The notes under the pieces are model-generated. The model worked only from the letters and a program-made list of their open reading frames with translations. It ran no database searches and was not told where the DNA came from. Positions 7,048 through 12,271 of a stretch of DNA of 12,271 nucleotides are shown one piece after another. The stretch comes from an uncultured Bacilli bacterium (GTDB lineage: Bacteria; Bacillota_I; Bacilli_A; RF39; UBA660): NCBI GenBank assembly GCA_934098445.1, contig CAKOOW010000034.1, positions 1 to 12,271 of the forward strand, given 5' to 3'. The translations under genes were made by a program, and so were the position numbers. The stretch's first letter is position 1, and every line of letters starts with the position of its first letter.

Positions 7048-7755
7048 ATGAATTTTTATTTTGGCTTAGTAAAGTCTTTTGGAAAGAAATATTTTCTCTT
7101 AATTATTATGTTTCTTTTAAGTTTAACTTCTTTAGGATTTAGTCTTTATAATACTTACTATTTAACTAATCAATATTCTAAAGAAACTGTTACTCAACCC
7201 GATAATTCTCTCGAGGAGAGTAGTAAAGAAGAAACTAAAGAATTAGAAAGTATTCCCGAAGAAAAGTATTATGTTGATATTAAAGGCTATGTTAAAAAAC
7301 CAGGTGTCTACGAAGTAAGTAAAACCTCAATAGTTAATGACTGTCTAAAATTAGCTGGTGGTCTTCTTAAGAATGCAGATACGACGACAATAAACTTAAG
7401 TAAACCCGTAAGTGCGGCGATGGTTATTTATGTTCCTAAGAAAAATGAAGTTATTAAAAGTACAACCGATAAGACGACAACCACTACGACTGAAATTCCT
7501 AATAACGCCGCTATTCCTGATAATAGTAATACTTCTAGTGATACATCCAGTACAACTCTAAACATAAAAATCAATCTTAATACAGCTTCCAAAGAAGAAT
7601 TAACTAAACTAAGGGGAATCGGTGAGGCCAAAGCCCAAGATATTATTGACTATCGAAACACTAACGGTTCCTTTAAGACTATTGAAGAAATTAAAAATAT
7701 TTCCGGGATAGGAGATGCTTTATTTGCTAAAATCAAAGACAACATCAGGGTTTAA
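7048..7755 (+). CDS. comEA: ComEA, competence DNA receptor
   Basis: 235 residues. One N-terminal membrane helix (about 14-36), an acidic Glu/Ser-rich spacer (45-72), an SLBB domain (about 73-130; YYVDIKGYVKKPGVYEV, then CLKLAGG), a Thr/Ser/Asn-rich linker (138-172), and a C-terminal double helix-hairpin-helix DNA-binding domain (173-235) with INLNTASKEELTKLRGIG and the second hairpin SGIG. ComEA binds double-stranded DNA at the cell surface and hands it to ComEC. The length and domain order match Gram-positive ComEA. AGGAGGTGAT at 7033-7042 is a near-perfect ribosome site. The end of the gene overlaps comEC by 41 bases. The upstream gap contains an (AT)6 run. Confidence 0.96.
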   Translation: MNFYFGLVKSFGKKYFLLIIMFLLSLTSLGFSLYNTYYLTNQYSKETVTQPDNSLEESSKEETKELESIPEEKYYVDIKGYVKKPGVYEVSKTSIVNDCLKLAGGLLKNADTTTINLSKPVSAAMVIYVPKKNEVIKSTTDKTTTTTTEIPNNAAIPDNSNTSSDTSSTTLNIKINLNTASKEELTKLRGIGEAKAQDIIDYRNTNGSFKTIEEIKNISGIGDALFAKIKDNIRV

Positions 7756-9796
7756 TTTTACTATTTTCCTTCTTTTTATCTTAGTTGTTTTTCTAGCTTA
7801 TTTTAGAAGTACTATCCAAAGAAATACTTCTATCTATGATATTAAGGAAACTAATCTAACCGGTTATATTATAGACTATCAAGTAAAGACTGATAAGATA
7901 ACTTATACTATTATGACTACTAAAGATAAGAAAAAAGAAAAAATTCTCGCTACTAAGTATTTAAACCAAAGTACGGAGATACCTAATATTACTCTTGGAG
8001 ATATCATAACTTTAAAAGGAAAATTAAAACTTCCTAGTAAGAATACTATTCCTAATACTTTTAACTATCAAGAATATCTTTATCATAAAGAAATATATTA
8101 TTTATTTACGATTGAAGATATTACTCTTCTAAAGAAAAATACTAATCCTTATTACCAAGTTCAAAATCTTCTTTATAAAAGAACTAAGTCTCTTGATGAT
8201 ACTGGTTATTTAACTATGTTAATCTATGGAAAAAAAGAGATAGACCAAGATACTTATGAGACTTTAACTAACTTAGGAGTTATTCATCTTTTTGCTATAT
8301 CTGGTCTTCATATACAAATATTTACTCTGTTACTAGAACATCTTTTAAAGAAACTAAAAATTTCCAAGAACGGGCGAACTCTTCTTATCATTATCTTTCT
8401 TGCTCTTTATGCTTCCCTAATAAACTTTCCCGCTAGTATCCTAAGAGCTTTAAGTCTTTATATCTTTATCCATCTTTTGCCTCTTATCTTCAAGCAAAAG
8501 ATAGAACTACCAACATATCAAGTGTTAATCCTAAGTACTAGTTTTTTACTTCTAATAAATCCTCATTTTCTTTATGATATAGGATTTCTTTATTCTTCTT
8601 TATGTACTTTTGGTCTTTTGTATTTTAATGATCAAACGAAGAATAAAATTCTAAAAGCCCTTAAAACCACCCTCATCGCAACCCTTTGGTCTTTACCAAT
8701 AAGTATCTCCCTAAATTATACTTATAACCTAATGAGTCCTATCTATAACCTAATTTATGTTCCCTTTATTAGTATCATCTTTTATCCTTGTTGTCTCTTA
8801 ACCTTTATCTTTCCTTTTCTTTTACCTCTTCTAAAAGTCTTAATAACTCTCTTAGAACTTCTTACTTTTCTTTTTAGTCAAATTAGTCTTAATATTATTT
8901 TCCCTAAAATGAGTACTTTAGTAATTATTATCTACTATATAAGTATTTATCTTCTTTCTAAATATCAGAATATTTATTATTATTTAATAACTACTCTTAT
9001 CTTATGTTTATATCCTTTAAAATATAACTATATAACGAGTTTAAATATCTATTATCTAGATGTTAATCAAGGAGATTGTAGTCTTATTATAAGTCCTAAG
9101 AAGAAAGACATCACAATGATTGATACGGGTGGTTTAACTAGAGATACTAATAACTATACGATTAAAACCATCATTAGATTTATGCATAGTCTTAATATTA
9201 AGAAAATAGATAATTTACTTATTAGTCATGGGGACTTTGATCATATTGGTAATGCTACTTATCTAGTAGGTAACTTTAAGATAAAGAATGTTTATTTTAA
9301 TTATGATCATTATGATGATTTAGAAGAGTCTTTAAAACTTAAATTAGAGCAAAAGAAAATAAACTACTATAAAGGTTTAAAGTCTTTAAAAACACTTTAC
9401 TATACATTTAATTTTTTAAATAGTAGTTTATATGACAATGAAAACGATAACTCTCTAGTAACTTATTTTAAGTATTTAGATTATACTTTTCTCTATATGG
9501 GTGATGCCTCAAGTACGAGAGAAAATGATATTATAAAGAAATATAATCTAGAAAAGATAACCATTTTAAAAGTAGGGCATCATGGCTCTAAAACAAGTAG
9601 TAGTAAAGAGTTTATTAATAAAATAAATCCTAAGTATTCTATAATTAGTGTAGGAAAAAATAATAAGTATGGTCATCCCAATAAAGAAGTATTAGATAAT
9701 CTGAATAACTCAAAAATATATAGAACCGATGAAGATGGTAGCATTATGTTTAAAATAAAAAATAATGAATTAAAAATAGAGACTTATAGTCCCTAG
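7715..9796 (+). CDS. comEC: ComEC/Rec2, DNA uptake channel with metallo-beta-lactamase domain
   Basis: 693 residues from ATG 7715. ComEC forms the inner-membrane channel that takes up single-stranded DNA; its C-terminal domain is thought to degrade the other strand. Order: first helix (13-30), soluble OB-like N-domain (40-140), Competence domain with HLFAISGLHI (191-200) and many helices to about 435, then the beta-lactamase domain: YYLDVNQGDC (446-455), MIDTGG (468-473), metal motif SHGDFDH (504-510), MGDAS (595-599), GHHGSKTSS (621-629) and YGHPN (652-656). All expected metal-binding and active-site positions look intact, so the gene appears functional. The start is uncertain: AGGAG (7710-7714) touches ATG 7715, but lies 9 bases before an in-frame TTG at 7724, which may be the real start. 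The gene overlaps comEA. Part of its sequence recurs at 11303-11422. Confidence 0.95.
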   Translation: MLYLLKSKTTSGFNFTIFLLFILVVFLAYFRSTIQRNTSIYDIKETNLTGYIIDYQVKTDKITYTIMTTKDKKKEKILATKYLNQSTEIPNITLGDIITLKGKLKLPSKNTIPNTFNYQEYLYHKEIYYLFTIEDITLLKKNTNPYYQVQNLLYKRTKSLDDTGYLTMLIYGKKEIDQDTYETLTNLGVIHLFAISGLHIQIFTLLLEHLLKKLKISKNGRTLLIIIFLALYASLINFPASILRALSLYIFIHLLPLIFKQKIELPTYQVLILSTSFLLLINPHFLYDIGFLYSSLCTFGLLYFNDQTKNKILKALKTTLIATLWSLPISISLNYTYNLMSPIYNLIYVPFISIIFYPCCLLTFIFPFLLPLLKVLITLLELLTFLFSQISLNIIFPKMSTLVIIIYYISIYLLSKYQNIYYYLITTLILCLYPLKYNYITSLNIYYLDVNQGDCSLIISPKKKDITMIDTGGLTRDTNNYTIKTIIRFMHSLNIKKIDNLLISHGDFDHIGNATYLVGNFKIKNVYFNYDHYDDLEESLKLKLEQKKINYYKGLKSLKTLYYTFNFLNSSLYDNENDNSLVTYFKYLDYTFLYMGDASSTRENDIIKKYNLEKITILKVGHHGSKTSSSKEFINKINPKYSIISVGKNNKYGHPNKEVLDNLNNSKIYRTDEDGSIMFKIKNNELKIETYSP

Positions 9797-9817
9797 AAAG
9801 GAAGATAAATGAAATAA
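9797..9817 (+). promoter_or_regulatory. Ribosome site and misplaced ATG at the dinD start
   Basis: AAAGGAAG (9797-9804) is followed by ATA, then AATG, then AAATAA. AGGA is 6 bases from ATG 9809 (good spacing) but only 2 from ATA 9805. Duplicating the AATG unit would restore ATG-AAT-GAA in the dinD frame, which suggests loss of one unit of a tandem repeat. Confidence 0.5.
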
Positions 9818-10626
9818 AAGAATATACAACAAAACCATTTGAAGATATTAAACATATAGATGAATTTGGTAATGAATATTGGTTTGCTAGAGAACTAATG
9901 AAAGTATTAGAATATAAAGAATGGAGAAAGTTTGATAAAGTAATTAAAAAGGCATTTGATGCGTGTAATGGCAGCAATTATTGTGTTACAAATCATTTTG
10001 CCCTTAAAGACAAAATGATAAATATTGCCAAAGGTGCTCAACGAAAAATCCAAGATTATAAATTATCAAGATATGCATGTTATCTAATAGTTCAAAACTG
10101 CAACCCAAGAATCAAAATTATTGCGCTTGTCCAAACTTACTTTGTAATTCGAACAAGAAAACAAGAACTTTCTGAAAAAGAGTATAATGAACTTACTGAA
10201 GATGAGAAAAGATTATATAAAAGAAATCAAGCCAAAAGAGGTAATTATAATTTAAATAAAACAGCAGTTAATAGCGGCGTAAAAGACTTAGCTAGATTTC
10301 ACAATGCCGGATATAAAGGGTTATATAATGGTGAAACTGCTGCTGATATTTTTAAAAGAAAGAAACTAAGATATAGAGAAGATATATTAGATAATATGGG
10401 GAGTGAAGAACTTGCAGATAATATATTTAGAATTGCTCAAACAGATGCTAAATTAAAAAGAGATAATGTAGATAATGAATACACTGCAAATTCTGTTCAT
10501 TATGAAGTAGGCAAAGAAGTAAGAAATAGTATTAAAAGATTGGATGGTACTATGCCAGAAGATTTGCCAACTCCTAAAACAAGTTTAAAGGAATTAGAAA
10601 AAAATAGTAAAAAACTAAAAGAATGA
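9805..10626 (+). CDS. dinD: DinD-like (BRO-family) protein with no ATG start in frame
   Basis: 273 codons are open from ATA 9805. E. coli DinD is an SOS-induced protein reported to inhibit RecA filament activity. The match runs over the full length: KPFEDIKHIDEFGNEYWFAREL (split here: KPFEDIKHIDE, then FGNEYWFAREL), LSRYACYLIVQN, QTYFVIRTRKQELSE, LDNMGSEELADNIFRIAQT, a KLKRD motif and GTMPEDLPTPKTSLKELE. The N-terminal half is a BRO/anti-repressor domain. The first in-frame ATG (9898) would delete 31 conserved residues, including KPFEDI. The ribosome site AAAGGAAG (9797-9804) instead points at ATG 9809, which is in another frame and stops after two codons (ATG AAA TAA). Several family-conserved residues are also changed (QNCNPR for QNGDP, ALVQTYF for A-x-GQTYF). 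It follows the comEC stop closely. Translation could begin at ATA, or the gene may be freshly broken. Confidence 0.85.
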   Translation: MNEIKEYTTKPFEDIKHIDEFGNEYWFARELMKVLEYKEWRKFDKVIKKAFDACNGSNYCVTNHFALKDKMINIAKGAQRKIQDYKLSRYACYLIVQNCNPRIKIIALVQTYFVIRTRKQELSEKEYNELTEDEKRLYKRNQAKRGNYNLNKTAVNSGVKDLARFHNAGYKGLYNGETAADIFKRKKLRYREDILDNMGSEELADNIFRIAQTDAKLKRDNVDNEYTANSVHYEVGKEVRNSIKRLDGTMPEDLPTPKTSLKELEKNSKKLKE

Positions 10627-10634
10627 TAGAAATG

Positions 10635-10643
10635 TGATACAAT
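10635..10643 (+). promoter_or_regulatory. Extended -10 promoter element
   Basis: TG-A-TACAAT with no clear -35. The GGGTGAT ribosome site (10651-10657) begins 7 bases later, predicting a leader of roughly ten bases for the gene at 10661. Confidence 0.5.
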
Positions 10644-10660
10644 AAATTTAGGGTGATTAT

Positions 10661-11239
10661 ATGTTAGTAGTTGAATTAGGTTTATATTTAGATAGACCAT
10701 ATCTTTATTATGAAAATATATTAAAACAAAATGGTCTTAAATGTGTTTTTGAATGTGTTACGCATGATTTATATTACACTAATAATGATTTCTCAAACAT
10801 TGATAACATGACTGAAAAAGAGCTAAAAGATGTTTGCATTAGAGTGAGAAAAGTTAATGATGGAGATTATGAGATTCAAAACAAAATATTAAAGGAATAT
10901 AAAAGAAAGAAAATTAAGTCATCTAAAATAAATAAATTAGAAAAAGAATTTAAGCGATATGGATATAGAAAAGTGTTTGACACAATAAAATATGATCATC
11001 AATGGTACAAAGAAGGAATGACTACTAGAGTTCAACTTCAAGAAACGAAAGATATTGGTTTGTTGGTGTTTTTAGACAATAAAGCTTATTATGAATTTGA
11101 TTTGGAAAATCAAAGAAGGAAATTAATAGATGAATTAAATAGTTATGGATTTAATTTTAATTATGATACTTTGGGATTGGACAAATTAAGGTCATTATAT
11201 TATCGTAAAGAATGTTTTAGTAAAAACCAAAATGGTTAA
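10661..11239 (+). CDS. Unknown protein, tentatively CYTH-like
   Basis: 192 residues, soluble, Lys/Asn/Tyr-rich. GGGTGAT (10651-10657) supports the start. The arrangement faintly recalls CYTH (adenylate cyclase class IV / triphosphatase) proteins: an early strand VVELGLYL, an Arg pair RVRKV (61-65), a helix of basic residues with KEFKRYGYRKVFDTIKYD (95-112), a strand TTRVQLQETKDIGLLVFL (121-138), and a final acidic DLENQRRKLIDELNSYGF (147-164). The usual N-terminal ExExK is absent (VELGL), so catalysis by that mechanism is doubtful. The alternative is an unrelated accessory protein. It follows dinD by 34 bases, has its own putative promoter, and ends in a terminator whose stem begins at its stop codon. 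Confidence 0.6.
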   Translation: MLVVELGLYLDRPYLYYENILKQNGLKCVFECVTHDLYYTNNDFSNIDNMTEKELKDVCIRVRKVNDGDYEIQNKILKEYKRKKIKSSKINKLEKEFKRYGYRKVFDTIKYDHQWYKEGMTTRVQLQETKDIGLLVFLDNKAYYEFDLENQRRKLIDELNSYGFNFNYDTLGLDKLRSLYYRKECFSKNQNG

Positions 11240-11262
11240 GATTGCAATTTGCAATCTTTTTT
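11238..11262 (+). terminator. Rho-independent terminator
   Basis: A perfect 9-bp stem AAGATTGCA (11238-11246) / TGCAATCTT (11250-11258) with a 3-base ATT loop and a T-run to 11262. The first arm uses the last two bases of the TAA stop. Confidence 0.9.
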
Positions 11263-11278
11263 CTTTGCGTAAATCCAT

Positions 11279-11440
11279 ATGCATAAACGAATGTCACCAC
11301 CTGGAAATTATGATTATATAGATAATGCTACTTATCTAGTAGATAATTTTAAGATAAAGAATATTTATTTTAATTATGATACTTATGATGATTTAGAGAA
11401 CTATTTAATCCTTAAATCAGATAAATACTTTGAAAAGTAG
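11279..11440 (+). pseudogene. comEC: comEC fragment (part of the metallo-beta-lactamase domain)
   Basis: Bases 11324-11395 match 67 of 72 bases of comEC 9251-9322 with no gap, at a constant offset of 2073. The match continues less exactly from 11303 to about 11422. In translation it reads DNATYLVDNFKIKNIYFNYD, against GNATYLVGNFKIKNVYFNYD in ComEC. It lies in an open stretch of 53 codons (ATG 11279, TAG 11438-11440) with no ribosome site. The metal motif is gone: SHGDFDH in ComEC corresponds to PPGNYDY here. Nothing else of comEC is recognisable around it. This is a decayed partial duplication, or a remnant of another comEC allele, not a working gene. Confidence 0.85.
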
Positions 11441-11683
11441 GTTAAGGAAGTGGGTAAAAAATACAATAGAAGAACTTTGTTTAGAATGAAACAATTCTCC
11501 AATGTATTTAGTAATAAAAAGTGGTAACAATGCTGACACAATTAACATGAGACCATTATACGAAAACATTATCAATTTAATAATAATACAACGGGAATAT
11601 TAATATGTAAAAGGGAAAATAAATTTGTAATAGAATATTGTTCCGATGTAAGAATTGCCGTTAGAGAATACAAACTTGTGTGA
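11441..11683 (+). pseudogene. Broken DUF1016/YhcG-type PDDEXK nuclease gene
   Basis: Three pieces in different frames, in family order. Piece A (11444-11521): KEVGKKYNRRTLFRMKQF then SNVFSNK, the YhcG N-terminal helical domain. Piece B (11521-11577), in another frame: VVTMLTQLT, stop, DHYTKTLSI, where the family has TQL-T/S-W-x-HY, so the stop TGA stands where TGG is expected. Piece C (11588-11683): TTGILICKRENKFVIEYC then SDVRIAVREYKLV and TGA, the C-terminal nuclease-domain end (family pattern TIGILLCK...VEY...EY.L). About 150 residues between B and C are missing. YhcG/DUF1016 proteins are predicted nucleases found in accessory islands. A premature stop, a frameshift and a large deletion make this a pseudogene. 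Confidence 0.85.
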
Positions 11684-11689
11684 TATAAT
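11681..11689 (+). promoter_or_regulatory. Consensus extended -10 promoter element
   Basis: TG-A-TATAAT, a perfect extended -10, 19 bases before the start codon at 11709. It overlaps the terminal TGA of the broken nuclease. The -35 position shows nothing convincing. Confidence 0.65.
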
Positions 11690-11708
11690 ATTCATGGGAT
11701 GTGATTAT

Positions 11709-12271
11709 ATGACAAAAGAAGAAATTAATAAAATAATATTTAGTCTTAAAACCGATAAAGATATTGTTGAGTTTGTTAACAAAAGAATAGCAGAGTTAGA
11801 AAATAATTCAGTTGAAACGACAGTAGGGCAAAACTATACTACAACATTTAAAGAATATATTTCAGAAAAGACTCATTACAAAGCCGGAGAAAAATTAGAA
11901 GATGCCGAATGTCCTGACTTAGTTTATGATGATATAGTGCCATATGTTAATTTGATAAAAGCTATTAAACAAAATAGTTGGTATAATGAACTCACTTTAT
12001 TTTCTACAATATTTTTTGAAGTATACAAATATTTACCAAGTGATGATATTGGTCTAGGTAGAGCTTTTACATATTTAGGAAATAAAGGCAAAAGAATATC
12101 AATAAAACAAATAAGAGATAATGCTTGTGCATTTTGTTCTGAAAAGTCTGGAATGGCCCACAATATGTTTAAATTTTTAGGAATTGATTCTGAAGTTGTT
12201 TGTGGCTATAGAGATTCAGAAAGACATGCATATAATATTATTTATCCAAATGGATATGATAATGAACCAAT
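11709..12271 (+). CDS. Transglutaminase-like (papain-fold) protein, 3' truncated by window
   Basis: 187 codons are visible and the frame is still open at the window end. The ATG has a modest ribosome site (GGGATGTGAT, 11696-11705) and the extended -10 upstream. Residues 1-135 are helical and hydrophilic, with no signal peptide, so the protein is probably cytoplasmic. From 136 the sequence fits a transglutaminase core: DNACAFCSEKSGMAHNMFKF (138-157), LGIDSEVVCGY (158-168), then ERHAYNIIYPNG (171-182). Cys143 (or Cys140) would be the nucleophile and His173 its partner; the catalytic Asp would lie near or past the window end. Such proteins can be peptidases, amidases or transglutaminases, so substrate is unknown. 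It sits in the variable region after comEC. Confidence 0.75.
   Translation, partial: MTKEEINKIIFSLKTDKDIVEFVNKRIAELENNSVETTVGQNYTTTFKEYISEKTHYKAGEKLEDAECPDLVYDDIVPYVNLIKAIKQNSWYNELTLFSTIFFEVYKYLPSDDIGLGRAFTYLGNKGKRISIKQIRDNACAFCSEKSGMAHNMFKFLGIDSEVVCGYRDSERHAYNIIYPNGYDNEP

Larger units (their letters stand above)
11263..11708. other. 446-bp stretch without an intact gene
   Basis: It holds only the comEC fragment (11279-11440), the DUF1016 nuclease remains (11441-11683) and the promoter of the next gene (11681-11689). No RNA gene or inverted-repeat boundary is visible on either strand. Confidence 0.7.

Noticed and set aside
7428..7631. Minus-strand open frame of 67 codons
   Set aside because: Antisense shadow of the comEA Thr/Asn-rich linker; no ribosome site or family resemblance.
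9750..9977. Minus-strand open frame across the comEC/dinD junction
   Set aside because: Antisense to two recognisable coding regions, with low-complexity Ser/Leu composition.
10500..10700. Minus-strand open frame over the end of dinD
   Set aside because: Antisense to the conserved DinD C-terminus; no support of its own.
9797..11440. A composite transposon or insertion sequence bounded by the comEC repeats
   Set aside because: No transposase, terminal inverted repeats or target-site duplication seen; the repeat is imperfect and only about 120 bases long.
11521..11583. TGA read as Trp (Mycoplasma-type code) in the DUF1016 remnant
   Set aside because: TGA ends several intact genes here (for example ftsW and dinD) and TGG encodes Trp; the remnant also has frameshifts and a deletion.
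11924..12163. Minus-strand open frame of 79 codons
   Set aside because: Antisense to the transglutaminase-like gene, which has a promoter, a ribosome site and catalytic motifs.

Overview
The window is AT-rich DNA (by eye about 30% G+C) from a low-GC Gram-positive bacterium. It carries a class B-type sortase, a MucBP surface protein, a YkrB-type peptide deformylase, two DUF1292-like proteins, FtsW and ComEA/ComEC. TGA is used as a stop and TGG for Trp, so the code is standard rather than the Mycoplasma code. The style (very compact, promoters almost touching the ribosome binding site, stop codons inside terminator stems) suggests an uncultured gut Bacilli lineage. That placement is inference.

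Layout. 1-399: the tail of an unidentified gene, then a small DUF1292-like gene ending in a terminator. 445-3363: a surface block with a secreted MucBP protein carrying a C-terminal membrane anchor, an overlapping sortase, a membrane protein with an internal RRxFLK motif, and a second DUF1292-like protein closed by a weak terminator. 3422-4879: a membrane-anchored beta-helix protein of the Cthe_2159 carbohydrate-binding type, ending in a bidirectional terminator shared with the convergent peptide deformylase gene. 4894-5718: peptide deformylase and a Tyr/Gly-rich one-helix mini-protein on the minus strand. 5837-9796: ftsW, comEA and comEC on the plus strand; comEA and comEC overlap by 41 bases.

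9797-12271 looks different: more GCA and ACA codons, and accessory or decayed content. It holds a dinD homologue whose reading frame has no ATG at its conserved N-terminus, a CYTH-like unknown, a terminator, a fragment nearly identical to part of the comEC metallo-beta-lactamase domain, a clear pseudogene of a DUF1016/YhcG nuclease, and the start of a transglutaminase-like gene with a near-consensus extended -10 promoter. I read this as a variable locus downstream of comEC where genes arrive and decay.

Working together: the sortase probably anchors the MucBP protein encoded just upstream. The deformylase and FtsW are housekeeping (N-terminal formyl removal, septal peptidoglycan synthesis). 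ComEA and ComEC bind and import DNA. I found no rRNA, tRNA, CRISPR array, insertion sequence or confidently complete new defence system.
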